A stretch of DNA of 64,000 nucleotides, taken from Camellia lanceoleosa (taxonomy: Eukaryota > Streptophyta > Magnoliopsida > Ericales > Theaceae). The position numbers and the translations under genes are program-made. Shown here one piece after another: positions 48,551-60,465 of the stretch (position 1 is the first letter of the stretch; each line of letters opens with the position of its first letter). The notes beneath the pieces are model-generated. The model worked only from the letters and a program-made list of their open reading frames with translations, did not search any database and had not been told where the DNA came from. Location of the stretch: contig CM045763.1 in NCBI GenBank assembly GCA_025200525.1, forward strand, positions 92,225,944-92,289,943. Direction: 5' to 3'.

Positions 48551-50390
48551 ACTCAAATAATAATGAAAACAATAATAAAGAAGAAAGAGTAGCTATAAAT
48601 GTATGTAAGAAAATTGGGTATTATAAATTGAAAAATGATTTTGTGCCCGAAAAATCCTCCTCCGAATGCCCCGAATGGCTGAAACGATTTAATTTTTTTT
48701 TTTTTTTCTTTTCTTCCGCCATTTTCTTCTTCTTCCTCCATTTTCTTCTTCTTCTTGCCTAAAGTGAGAGAGAGAGTGAGAGGAGAGGAGAGAGAGAAAG
48801 AGAGAGAGGAAGATGTCATTGGTCGCCGATCGCGTTCTTGGCGCCTCCGCCTCCGTCGCCGATCGCTGCTGCCATCCTCCTCTCCTCCTCCTCTTCCTCT
48901 TCCTCTTTCTCCTCCCTCCTCCTTCTTCGTCTTCCTTCTTCTAACCTGCAAAAGAAAAAAACGAGGATTCGGGACATTCGGGAAGGGAGCTTTCGAGCTC
49001 CCTATTACTTCTGTTATAAATTTATCATTATATCCGATGGTGTAATAAACTGACAAGAGAGATCAGTGTGATTTCAAAACGTGTGTTTGTGATTTTAGAC
49101 CTCTTGTATTTTTAGAGTAATACAGGGGTGTAATTGCTAAACCTTTTTATTTATTCCAAATCCACATCTGCCGTACACGTGTCAGCATGTAACTTGATGT
49201 ACGAGTCGCGTGGACTCGGGTTCTTTCTCCTTGTACGTTGTGTTGTGAGGGTGACGTGGCCATTTTACATATTAATAAAAAAAAATTGAAGAATAAACTA
49301 CAATGGATAGGACCTTTGGAATCCGCGCTGGGCCAGTCATCAACGACCTTATAAACAGGGTCATTTAGCACTTTTAATGTCTGTTTGTCTACCTGTATAT
49401 GTTAATTATTTTAAATCATCCTTAATCATATGTGAAATGTCTAATTTGTCCTTATTGTGCAATCTAATTTCTCATATCTTTGGTTAATTACATGGAAGCA
49501 TAGCAGTTAATTGGACTGATTGTGTGGATGATTGCTTGAAGGAAATTTTCTAATTTTAAAATTTTAATATAAAATATTCGATAAAAAATATGTGGTGATG
49601 ATTTCACTTTTTTTTCATTTTCCTTTTCATGCAAGTAATATTGTGTAATTCCGAATAGATTAGTAGAAAAATGCTTGGGAGCACTAATTAGTGCTTCCAC
49701 TAATTAGGTGGCAGTGGGTCCCACCAGTAATGATGTGATGTTTTGATCTTGGAGTTGTATTTTTTTTTATTTTTTTAATGCATTAGTGCTATTAGTGGTG
49801 GTGTTTTTAGTGGGATGAATCATTGTTGGTCTACACCTTTTTTTTTATTTTTTAATTTGAAAGTTAATAATAAAAAACTAAAAGCAAAAAATATTTCCCT
49901 CAGCTTTCAAATTATTAACTTTTTTTAAGCTTTTAAAATTGTTCCTGTCTCATAATTATAAACAAAAACTACATTTAATATCACACAAATTCTCAAAATA
50001 AATATAAAAAACAATTAAGCAACCCTTATAAATAGTATTTAGTGACAAAATCTACAAAAGGAGATGAGAAATGACAAAATCTACTTTTCACCTGATCATT
50101 CAATTGAGGGTCTCAAGCAAGTACAACCATAATGTTATATATTATGGACTTTGCTAAAAATTCCCAGTGGGGGTCGACCCCCAGTGACATGGTGCATTGG
50201 GGTTGGTCGAAAATTTAAAAAAAAATTTTTTTTTTTTTTTTTTTGTCTAATAGGAGCCGACCCCAGCAACTCCAGCTGGGGGTCTAAGTCATTTTCCATG
50301 TTATATTTACTATATTTTTATTGGAGAATTTTTTAATATTCTTGATAATAATGTTTTATAAAATAAATGATATATAATATTTTCATAATA
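48551..50390. other. Intergenic DNA with simple repeats
   Basis: A GA-rich run (48760-48810) and CTC-rich runs (48850-48950) produce open but low-complexity frames that I do not accept as genes. A palindrome, CTGGGGGTCGACCCCC (in complementary form), lies near 50165-50182, with a related GGAGCCGACCCC at 50252; together they look like a small foldback. Nothing else is supported. Confidence 0.4.
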
Positions 50391-50394
50391 GTTC

Positions 50395-50590
50395 AGGTCC
50401 CTCAACATTTTTATAGAAAAAATTTGACTCAGGGAAATTATGCCTGACTCGGAGAAATTCGGGTTCGACTCAAAGAAATTTCAATTTTTATAGAGAAATA
50501 TCTCTGAGTCGGGCGAAACTTCTCTAAGTCAGGTAAAATTTTTCTGAGTCAAATTTTTTCTATGAAAATGTTGAAGAATCCTAGCTGATA
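50395..50590. repeat. Foldback sequence of about 190 bp
   Basis: CAACATTTTTATAGAAAAAA (from 50412) pairs with the complementary stretch ending in GAAAATGTTG (to 50573). GACTCAG-type words repeat between the arms in both orientations. It is probably a decayed MITE. Confidence 0.55.
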
Positions 50591-50709
50591 AAAAAATTAT
50601 TTTAGACCTCACTTACTACACAAAATTAGAGAGTAATGTTTCACTAATTTTTCTAGTTTTATATTAGATTTAGTTTATTATTTCATGTGGTACATTTATA
50701 GTCATTGAG

Positions 50710-51110
50710 AGTGTGTTTGGCAATTGATTTTTTGGCAGCTCTTTTTGTAATATTTTTTTTTTATTTTTTTATTTTTAGTGAATTTTTTATTTTTAAATTC
50801 AAATTACTTGTCACTTTTGGGTGACTACGTGACGGCTAAATTAAAATAGAAATAAAAATAAAAGAATAGGAATTTTTTTTACTAAAGATAGAAATAAAAA
50901 TTAAAAGTTGACTTCTTTATTTTGTTTGTTTATTTGTTTTTTTTTTTTTTTTTTTTTGTCTTTACTGATCTTCTTTTAATCTTTTTTAAGTTTGTCTAGA
51001 CTAAACGGATTTGGGAAAAACAGTAACACAAATCTAACAAATAAAAAATCACCAAGACAATAAAAAAAAATTGCAAAAAAAAAATGATTTTTTTACTTGC
51101 CAAACAAAGC
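50710..51110. repeat. Possible Tourist-like foldback element
   Basis: The left end GTGTGTTTGGCAATTGATTTTT and right end (complement) TTGTTTGGCAAGTAAAAAAAT are related inverted repeats. TTGAG lies on both sides (50705-50709 and 51111-51115). A 5-bp duplication is not normal for this class, so the boundaries are doubtful. Confidence 0.35.
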
Positions 51111-51633
51111 TTGAGATGCAATGGATCTTTTATTTCATTGATGTGTGACATTTGCAGATTTTTGTTTTTTTAAAGTGAATGGCTCGGATAATTGAAACGG
51201 GATCTAAAAGTGAGTTTAATTGGTTGAATTAATTTTTTCACATCATTCTTGCAAAAAAATAGATGGTAAGAAAATAAACAGTTCATACAAAATGTTTATA
51301 AACAAACTAATTTTTTTAATTTTAAAACAGAACAATTTGAATAATCGAAACGGGCCTAAAAGTGGGCCCAATGGGCCAAATTGATTTTTGTACATTATCC
51401 TTGCAGAATAATAAACGGTGTGAAAATAAACGATTCATACAAAATTGATTTGAACACGTGATTTTCGTTATCCAATCAACTTGATTTTTTATAGAAATGA
51501 TGTACTCGACGAACCTTAAAATGTGAACGGTTTGAATTATCAAAACGATATCCAAAATAGGCTCAATAGGGCAGACTGGATTGTTCAATTCGATTTTGGG
51601 ACTAGAGACGGTCCAAGTCCAATAATTTTTTAA

Positions 51634-51764
51634 TGTTTGTTTGGGATTTGATTTTTAAATAATTTTTTATAAGAAGGCATAAAAAAATTATTAAAAAAGA
51701 AAAACGACAGATTAACTTTTTATAATGATTTTTTAGCTAAAATTCCGTCTTTCCAAACGGACCC
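51634..51764. mobile_element. Small PIF/Harbinger-like MITE
   Basis: The ends contain GTTTGTTTGG and the complementary GTCCGTTTGG words and are flanked by TAA at 51631-51633 and 51765-51767. The inverted repeats are weak, so the call is tentative. A further foldback with GTTTCGTTT ends lies at about 51996-52148. Confidence 0.4.
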
Positions 51765-52175
51765 TAAGGGTCCTATTTGAGCTCTTTTTAACAAATAAAA
51801 ACGTTCAATTATTTATAATTTCAATAGATTTTTAATGTATTTTTAGATAAATTTATATACTTTTTATATATTTTCAAACAATAACAATAGTTTTAAAGAT
51901 TAATTATAATTTTGCTCATAAATTATAAATATTATAAACAAAAATATTGGAGGCTTGAACTTTTATACCAAACACTCGCGTAAATGTGAAAATAATACTA
52001 GAAGTTTCGTTTGGTATTTGATTTTTGACTAAAAAAATATGAAAAGATAAAATTAATTACATAAAATAATAAGATAAAATATCACATTTAAAATAACCAT
52101 TACACTTTTATCTCATAAAAATTAAAAAAACCAAATTAAACGAAACTAAAAAAAGTCCTAAGATAAAAAAATTAA

Positions 52176-52421
52176 GGGCAAATTATGTATATCTTTTTCG
52201 AGATTTAGTTAAATTACAGATTTTTTTTGAGGTTTCGGAAATTACAAATACTTCTAATGTTTATATTTTCATAATAAATTATCTCTTGAGATTTATATTT
52301 TCATAACAATTTATCTCTTAATTTGTTATGCAAATATAACCTTCAAAATATCTGTAATTTCTCAAACTTTAAAGAGATATCTGTAATTTTATTAAATCTT
52401 GAGGGTATGTGTAATTGGCCC
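52176..52421. mobile_element. Mutator-type foldback MITE (246 bp)
   Basis: Long inverted ends begin GGGCAAATTATGTATA and GGGCCAATTACACATA and stay similar to AAATTACAGAT. The flanks AAAAATTAA (52167-52175) and AAAAATCAA (52422-52430) agree at eight of nine bases, which suits a 9-bp Mutator duplication. Confidence 0.6.
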
Positions 52422-52821
52422 AAAAATCAATGGCATACGAAGACTAAAAAGTGAAGGGTAATTGGAGTAATTTCACAAGTCGGCAGCACTGCGTCTGACG
52501 CAGAGACCACTGAAGGTCTGACGTGATCATATGTTTGACTCGACTCCCAATCTCAACCGTCCATTGCTCGATGCTAAAATGCCCATGCTTTCCGCGTCAC
52601 TTCACCAGTGGACCACGTGTACCCTCAGGGCTCGCCAAAGCAAAACAATGGGAAATAAAGAAAAAAGGAAAATTACGTAACAGGCTACTTTTATAAAAAT
52701 ATAATTATAAATTAATAAAAAAAATTATCAATATTAATAAGGAAGAATTACATACTACTGGAAACAGAAAAAAATTATCATTATAATTATTGATATATAT
52801 CACCTTTTTATAAATATTTTT

Positions 52822-54294
52822 GAGAAAATATCATTTTGTCTCGAAATTATAACGTGAAAATCAATTTAGCACACAGATTTCACATTATCTTAATTTGATC
52901 TCTAAATTTTAAAAAATTTGATCAATTTAACTCCGCTGCCTGTTTTTGTCTATAATCAAACAGAACTTACTGACGTTACATTAAATTTTAGGAAAAATTA
53001 TTTATAAGTTCTATTAGGGAGACTTATGCTACATATGGTCTTATTAAAAAATTTATGTTCTCATAAGTCCTGTGTGAAGTTTATTGACACATTTACCCTC
53101 AATATTAGTTATTAATATCATAAATAATGGTAAAATCATACATAGGAAATTGAATGTTACCATAGATTAAGTTTGCAAAATGTAACGTGACACCTACATA
53201 AACGTAACGTAACGTGACCATATCAAATGGACATTACATAAACGTAACGTCACGTGGCACCTACATAAACGAAACGTGACACCTACATAAATGTAACCTA
53301 ACGTGTCACGTTACGTTTCGTAAACTTAGTAGGCTTTTGATTTTTTTAATTGAATGTGAAAATGTTACTTTTTATGGTAACATTCAATTTCCTATATATG
53401 GTTTTGTCATTATAGTGTATAATAGTATATTAATACCATTTATTTACAACTCATAGGATCTTATGAAATACATTCCTATCTAAATAGGACTTGAGACTCT
53501 ATAAAAAAATTATATAGGACTTAACATAGCATAAATGTCTGAAATAGGACTTATAAATAAGTTTCTCTAAATTTTATTTGAAATTTCATTTTACTCCTCA
53601 AATTATACCTTAATAATCAATTTGCCCTTCAAATATTAAAAAAAAAATTAAATAAATATTTAATTAATAATTTTTTATCTCAAAAATTAAAAAATTAAAT
53701 TTTAAATAAAAATATTAAGTATTAGTTCCGTTGAGTATTCTTTAGACAGTAGTTAAATTTAAAATTTCTTTTTACTCACCTAATTTTAAATTACTATTAC
53801 TTGATCAATTCTATTAAAATTAATTTGAAGAATAAACTACTTATAATTGAGCGTGTGCACACACATAAAGTAGCCAAGAAATTTTTGGCTGAATTAGTTT
53901 TTTCAAGATCGACTCGAGATAATTTGAGACTTAAAGAGATAATTCTAAATGAGGATTATATACATATATATTGCAAAGTATATTATTTAAAATTTAATTT
54001 TTTCATTTTTTTATTGAGATATATTGAGATAAAAAATTATTAATTAAATATTAAAATTAATTTTTTTATATTTGGCGGGCTAATTGATTTTTAAGGTAAA
54101 ATTTGTGGGGGGTAAAATGAAGTTTCAAATAAAATTTGGTACCACGTCAGTAAATTTCATTTGATTGTAAACGAAAAACGGGGAATAATTTGATCAAATT
54201 TTAAAAAGTTTAAAAGTCAAATTAAAATGACACGAGGTCCAACTGCCAAATTGATTTTTGCATAATAGTTTTGATGGCAAAATAATATTTTCTC
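52822..54294. mobile_element. Mutator-type MITE carrying a nested MITE
   Basis: The ends GAGAAAATATCATTTTG and GAGAAAATATTATTTTG (complement) open inverted arms of more than 200 bp. A perfect 9-bp duplication, AATATTTTT, flanks the element (52813-52821 and 54295-54303). A second element (52991-53567) sits in its left arm. The unbroken right arm shows the original sequence with a single AAATTTTA. It encodes no protein. Confidence 0.85.
52991..53567. mobile_element. Nested Mutator-type MITE (577 bp)
   Basis: The inverted ends share TTATTTATAAGT followed by CTATT. A perfect 9-bp duplication, TAAATTTTA, flanks it at 52982-52990 and 53568-53576. The interior contains repeated ACATAAACGTAACGT and GTGACACCTACATAAA words in both orientations, giving further pairing. 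It inserted after the enclosing element. Confidence 0.85.
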
Positions 54295-54587
54295 AATATT
54301 TTTTCCTATTTCCTTGATATGTAATTGTCCCTATAAATAATTAACATCACAAGTGTTTAAATAATATTGTAAACATTTTTCATAAAAATTCCAAAATTAT
54401 TATTTTTTATTCTAAATAAAATTCTTGAAAATTTCTTTTAATGAATAGCTTTACTGTTAAAAAATATATAGAAAAAATCAAATTTGTAATAAAATTTATT
54501 CGATTTGTTTCATGCAACTTTTGAAACTGTTTATAATATCTATCTTTTCTTTTATGAATGTACATGCAAATGTATGAGGTAACTTTT

Positions 54588-54831
54588 TTGGGCCAATCTC
54601 CTGGGCGAAGCACTGTTGGTTAGGAGGTTGGACCTCAAGTTGTCTAGTCAGCACTTGGTGTGGGTTCAATACTCCTCATTGTCGAAGTCCCGACTTAAGC
54701 GAGCTTGTCTTGGGAGGTCGGGCAAGTTCCTGTTATAGTCTCTTGCTTGTACGGCTAATGTGACACTTTGGTGATCTCTGCAAGGGGCGCTGCCTTGGAC
54801 CTGCGGAAGAGTGAGAGGATTTCCCTGTAAC

Positions 54832-54865
<34 letters not shown>
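54588..54865 (+). mobile_element. tRNA-derived SINE with long poly(A) tail
   Basis: The body has a B-box-like GTGGGTTCAATACTCC at about 54659-54674. It ends in CTGTAACC followed by some 35 A residues. A 7-bp duplication, AACTTTT, flanks it at 54581-54587 and 54866-54872. The orientation follows from the A tail. The long, uniform tail suggests a fairly recent insertion. The 5' start may shift by two or three T residues. Confidence 0.8.
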
Positions 54866-54869
<4 letters not shown>

Positions 54870-54872
54870 TTT

Positions 54873-55437
54873 GCTTTGAAGAAAACATTAATTATAAAAA
54901 AGTTGGGAGAAGATTGTTTTAGATTTTGCTTTTCTTAATTATATCAACTTTTGGTTTGATAAAAATATGCATCAAATAGACTCATTATCACAATAAATAA
55001 AATAAGATTAAAATTTTACCTTTTTAACGTAAGTTTAAGGTCTCTTAAATTTGAAATTATTGGCAACACATTTAAATTATTTAAATCATCCAGTGTGAAG
55101 AGATACAGGGCAAGCAAAAGATATTTAGATATCAAAAAGTCTCGCCTTTGAAAATGCCCACATGAGCTGCAAATGTAAATCATCAACTAGCAAATATGAT
55201 ATGCTGCATGTGAGAGGTATATGAAAAAAGAGTAAATAAATAGCAGTTTCTAATAGTTAAACACGCATAAAGAAATAAGTATGATATTAAGAAATAGTGA
55301 GAATGAAAGAGATTATTGTAAAAGAGAATAGCCTAACTGCTCTAAAGGCGCCAAGAGAAGGCTATTAATAGATGGAAGTAAAGATTGAAGACACCCCTGA
55401 CCAAATCCAGACTCTACGTCTTTATTAATTAATTTCA
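54873..55437. other. Intergenic DNA between SINE and LTR of B
   Basis: AT-rich; no gene, RNA or repeat boundary is seen. Confidence 0.5.
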
Positions 55438-56490
55438 TGTACAGGAAAGAAATACACCTTCTCGTATAATCCTGTTGATTAAGTTTGCGCTCCTTCGTAC
55501 GACGTAGTTTTATCACCTGAAAACACAAACGTGAGCTAGCCGGCGAGGGTGTGCCGGAAACCTCTCCGATGCCTAAGTCAGTAAGCTTGACAAGTAGACA
55601 AAAGCTCTGTGTATTCAGAAAACAAAGTTGTGTTACCTCTCCAAAGGTGATATTGGTGAGCTTTTATAGGTTTCGTGTGGCACAATCCTAGTAGGACTCT
55701 TACTCCTCCATGCAGAGTCCTCCTAGGACTCATACTCTTGAGAGATAATGCTTCTCTCAACACCCCCCTCACTGCTTAAACCAAGTGAGATGGTTTTTAC
55801 CACAGTCGAACTACCTTACGACCGAAGTAAGCAAGGCACCTTATGATTTTCAAACGAGCTATGCTTAGACCGGCTCTCCATTATGGCTCGGCCCATACCT
55901 CCCTTTCCCTTATCTCGGCTTTCCCATGCTAAGACCGAGCTATCCATAAGAGTGGAGCCAAACTAATTACTGAAGACTGAATTCCTCACAACACATCCCT
56001 TAACCGAAGTAGAAATAAGCCGTATGTGACCGGACTAGATACCACGGTTGCGACCGGTCTAACTCCAAGACTACTTCTTCGCACCGAGTAACTTATATGG
56101 TCTTTTACTCATTTCTTCAGAAGGCGGCCCAAAAACGACCCACTACTCAGCTCGACCCAATATACCCAGCTCCGCCCAATTTTCATATAAATTACCCTCT
56201 CAATTGCCCCTTAATTCCATCTGCATAGCATGATAGGGATTACCTGACCATCAACTGAGCTAGAGTTCGTAAGCCTTTCCAGCCGAGCTATAATCCTATA
56301 GCTATTCCGGCCGAGCTGTAAAACCTACTAACTTCTCCAGCCGAGCTAAAATCTATTTAGCTTATCAACCGAGCTAAGTCTAAGCCGAGCTGTGCACGTC
56401 CGGTCAAAACGTCTCTTCAGTGATAGCGACTGAAACGCTTCTTCTCCTAGGGACACGTGGCAGCCTCTGATTGGTTCGCTGCAACTGTCA
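55438..56490 (-). repeat. 3' LTR of element B
   Basis: The block matches the reverse complement of 152-1564 with the MITE removed. Proposed ends: TGTACAGG at the left and ACTGTCA at the right, which keeps the TG/CA rule on the minus strand. Dense AGCCGAGCTA words mark it. The right end is less sure than the left because similarity to C continues into the internal region. Confidence 0.6.
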
Positions 56491-57411
56491 CGCCGCCCTC
56501 GTACTCCACACTTTTTGAACAGTTCCCGCCATTTTTCCTCCTAAACAAAACAATCCCTTCATTTTCTTCGATCTACCTTTACACTTTTTACTTCTCGTGT
56601 TCTCTCTCTCTGTGCTTCTGCTTTCCCAACTTCTTCCAATCTTCTAAGCTCGTGTTTTCACTGTTGCTGCTGCTCCCTCCTCCAGTTCTTCCTCTCTACC
56701 AGGTAAGCACACGAATCCATTCTTGTTTTTTCCTTTATTTTCTGTATTCTGTTTCATATGTTTGTAGTGTGTTTTTGCAAAACACTTCTTGCTATTATTT
56801 TTGTATTTTTTCTGGAAAGAACTTGCCTGTAGAACGCTAGAACTTCATGAATCTTCAAGTAATAGCTAGTGGAACATTTTATTTGATCCAAAAAACCCGT
56901 CCAACCGAACTAGGAATCTGTTTTTGCTATATAAAGATATAGGAAAACTGGAACCGAACTAGCACTTGTGCACATCACAGTAGTTTCAATAGGCCACCAA
57001 CTGATTCACATTAGGCGAAATAAAAACGCACCGAACTAAAAAATTTTGGCCCTCGACCGAGCTAAGTTTAGGGCTAAGCTTTTTCTCTTTCTAAACCAAA
57101 CTCGTAAAGTCAGCCTTTATGCCCAACCGGAGTAACAAATCCAATAGGTAAAACCGAAATAACCAAACATCCTACCGAGCCGAGATAACAAGCACCTTGG
57201 TTACAACCGAGGTAGATCCTGTAGTACACTGCGTAGCCGAAGTAGGACTTGTCTATTCTTGCTTTGTTTTTTGTAGCACGGTCAACGATCTGTGCTTAAC
57301 ACCTTGTTTTCCACTTTGCAGACTTAGGTTGCCAGGCACTTCACTGCGCTCAGCCGAGCTACTGAGCACACTCTTTCGACCGAGATAATTTATTCTTAAT
57401 TTATACAATAA
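56491..57411 (+). promoter_or_regulatory. Promoter and leader of the antisense ORF of B
   Basis: A pyrimidine-rich leader (56560-56700) ends in CCAG|GTAAGC, a consensus donor at 56703. A matching acceptor, CTTTGCAG, ends at 57321, giving a 619-bp leader intron. The ORF starts 90 bp later. These signals exist only on the + strand, opposite to pol. Confidence 0.5.
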
Positions 57412-59541
57412 ATGGGGAAATATAGGTTCCTAGTAGAAACCCCAGGAGGCCTAGCCGAATTCCGAAAGGATTACAACATTCCAGCCGATGTAAACCTTAC
57501 CCTGGCTGAACAAGATGTTGACCCATGGGACAACGAAGGCTTTGTCCCCTTTACCCTTCAATCAATAATAAAAACCGGACTTAGATTCCCAGTCCAACCT
57601 TTAATATGCGAATTCCTAAGGCAAACCAGACTGTGCCCAACCCAGCTATCCACCAATACATACCGCATAATAATGGGAATAGCCACACTGAACCACCAAA
57701 CTGGTCTCAACCTCGCTTTAGCCGAAATACTCCATCAATACTCCATAGGATCCAAAAATGATGGCTGATGTTATTATTTAAGAATACGTCGCGGCCGAGA
57801 GAAAATAATAAAACATACACCGGACAAAGACCTAAATGATGACGACTTCTTCTGGGTGTCTGGAAATTTTGAGGACCATCAAGCCCAGATTCCTGGCCGA
57901 CGAATAAATTGGAAAAAAGGAGAACCCGGTATACATACTTCGGTCGTATTTCACTTTTTTCTTTATTTCGGCTTTTTCCTCTGAACCGAACTAACAATTT
58001 GTCTTCTTTTGCAGATAAAGCCCATCTCCTATCAAATTACGGCTACCCCAACCTAGGTATTCTACGCGCCGCACTACGAGTTAAGGAGAGAAGTTTGGCA
58101 AAACTTCTAAATTTCGAGCCGACCTACCGATACAGCGGTCGCCGAAAAGCGAAGGTGACCGACTTTCTTCTTGAAGAAGCACCAAAACCGGACCCATCCT
58201 TGCCCCAGATCAATCTTGTGCCCCTTACTGCCGAACAAGAAATGGCAAAGAAGAATAGGCTAAAGGCCCTTCTAACCGCTACAACTCCAGCCGACGTGCG
58301 ACTAACCGGCCAAACCACTGAAACCGTGGTGGCCCTCCCATCCCAACAGCCATCCACCTCTCGCCGAAACAAGCGTGCTCGGACTAGCCAAACCGAGCCA
58401 CGTCTTCCTAACGAGGACGAGACCGTTCTCCCACAAAGCCCTTCGCCAAGTCCTCCACAAAGCCTCCAACCGGAGCAAACTGACCGAACTGCCACTTCCT
58501 CCATATGGGCTCCTATCCTCTCATTCGACAACCGAGATATCACTGCTTCGGATTCAGTGGTTGCTGAGAAGGACCACTTGTTGGCTTTCAACCTGGCCAA
58601 AAGTGTGTGCCTTCCCAAGGATATGGAGCATCATTACAAACAACTTAATACCGAGCTGAAGTCAATCCGGTCTTCCACTAAGTCCATGATCCTGGTAAAT
58701 AGCTTCTTCCTTCTATGTAATTTTTTCCAACTTTCAGTCCGGCTAAATTTACTTCTCCTTTGCAGGCCATCCAGAAAAACCAAGTCACTCATAGGAGGGT
58801 CATGGAACTTCGGCGTAATACAAGGGAGGCAATGGCGGAGGCCGAAGCAAAGTCGGCCGAGCTAGAGGAAGCCAAAAAAGAGTTGGCCGAAGCCAGGTCT
58901 TTGAGAACGGCCTACCGACCGAAGTGGTTAATTCGGCCGAGGCCGAGAAGCAAAGGATCGCCATTGAGACAAAGGACAAGTACCTGCGTTACTTGGCTTC
59001 GATTGAGAAGAAAAAAGATACCGAAATAAACGAACTGAAGGCCAGAATAAAGAAAGCCAAAAAACGAGGCTTCAAGAAGGCCGAAGAAGCATACACTCTA
59101 CAATGCGACGCAGTAAAAGATCTATTTTTCAAATGTGGCTGGAGGACTGCGGTGGAGCAGCTCGGTTGTACGCCCGACACCGAGGTCTACAATGCTCCAC
59201 CGTACTCCATTCCGATTTCACTGTCGCAGTATGCTGCCGATCTTCAAAGACAATTTCTGGAAGGGTCTGATGAAGATGATGATGATGATGATGATTCTGA
59301 AGAAGATGAGCCAACTCCCACCCCGGTCATTAATGAGCAACCCAACCACCAGTCAGTTCGGCTGGAGCCGGTCATTGAAGACCTTACTAACGAGCTGCTG
59401 ACTGACAAAACGCAGCCAACTGAGACGGAGGTTCAAGCCGAAACCGAGCTCCCAGCCCAAACCGTGCTCCCAGCTGACACCGGACTCCGGACGAATGCCG
59501 CTGATGAATTTGATGCCGAACTTGATGCACTTCTACGCTGA
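57412..59541 (+). pseudogene. Antisense extra ORF of element B, three coding exons
   Basis: The ORF starts with ATG at 57412 (MGKYRFLVETPGGLAEF). Exon 1 runs to 57930, exon 2 covers 58015-58694 and exon 3 covers 58766-59541. Donors GTATAC and GTAAAT and acceptors TTTTGCAG and TTTGCAG fit, and both junctions keep phase. Exon 1 has the conserved PF04195-like region (GFVPFTLQSIIKTGLRFPVQP, then HTPDKDLNDDDFFWVSGNFE). Exon 3 forms a coiled coil rich in E, A and K, then an acidic run of aspartates (about 59276-59310), and ends DAELDALLR. A TGA at 57766 and a frame change near 58890-58920 are the only breaks seen. It resembles the antisense ORF of A in domain order but not closely in sequence. Its function is unknown. 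Confidence 0.78.
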
Positions 59542-59735
59542 TTTTTTCTTTCTCTTCTTTTGTATTTGAACTTTGTAACCGGGCTGTGGCCCCCCAATTG
59601 TACTTGCTTTGTACTTCAATGAAAAAATCTTCTTCAACTCTTATTCCGATTTGTTTTCTTGTTTGAGTATGCTTGCATTTGTAATGAAATTTCCATGAAT
59701 TCATTTGCTCAATTGTGATTTCGGTTTTTAGCTGT

Positions 59736-60200
59736 CTAACTCACTAGCCAACCACTCTTTAGCCGATATAACTACTTCGGCTGAAGAGTACAAAGAGTTG
59801 GTTTAATCCAGTCAACCACTCTTCGGCCGATATAACTTACTTCGGCTAAAGAGTACAAAGAGTTGGTTTAATCCAGCCAACTACTCTTCAGCATACACTT
59901 ACTTCGGCTGAAGAGTACAAAGAGTTGGTTTAATCCAGCCAACCACTCTTTAGCCATAAACTTACTTCAGCTGAAGAGTAATAAGAGTTGGTTTAATCCA
60001 GCCAACTACTCTTCAGCCATACACTTACTCCGGCTGAAGAGTACAAAGAGTTGGTTTAATCCAGCCAACCACTCTTCAGCCATAAACTTACTTCGGCTGA
60101 AGAGTAACAAGTGTTGGTTTAATCCAGCCAACCACTCTTCAGCCATAAACTTACTTCGGCTGAAAAGTAACAAGTGTTGGTTTAATCCAGCCAACCTCGA
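59736..60200. repeat. 63-bp hairpin tandem array of element B
   Basis: Seven units of about 63 bp (GTTGGTTTAATCCAG at 59797, 59862, 59924, 59987, 60050, 60113 and 60176). Each unit contains ACTCTTCAGCC and its complement GGCTGAAGAGT around a 13-base loop, so each folds as a hairpin. Two further partial units follow to about 60355. The array fills the gap between the ends of pol and of the antisense ORF. Confidence 0.9.
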
Positions 60201-60465
60201 AGTTGGTTTTTCCAGCCAACTTAGAATATAATGTTTGGTTATTCCGACCAAACGTCCTGCAGCCTGGATCCTTATTCTGTGCTTAGGAGGGGTGTTGGTT
60301 TAATCTAGCCAACTTCTAAGTTTGTTTTTCCAGCCAACTTAGAATATAATGTTTACAATGCTACTAACTTTACTAAGGCTACTTTCTATTGAAAACAGTT
60401 ATGCCAAAAGAATCGATTTGTTTTATTGAGAAAGTAAGAAATTACACATACTTAAAAAGAAAAAG

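Noticed and set aside
48553..49056. Open frames of up to 167 codons on both strands with R/E-rich or S/P-rich products
   Set aside because: They coincide with GA-rich and CTC-rich simple sequence, lack any domain, and overlap each other in opposite strands.
56457..56840. 127-codon open frame on the + strand
   Set aside because: It spans the end of LTR B, a pyrimidine-rich leader and a strong splice donor; the product is low-complexity F/S/L and has no family.
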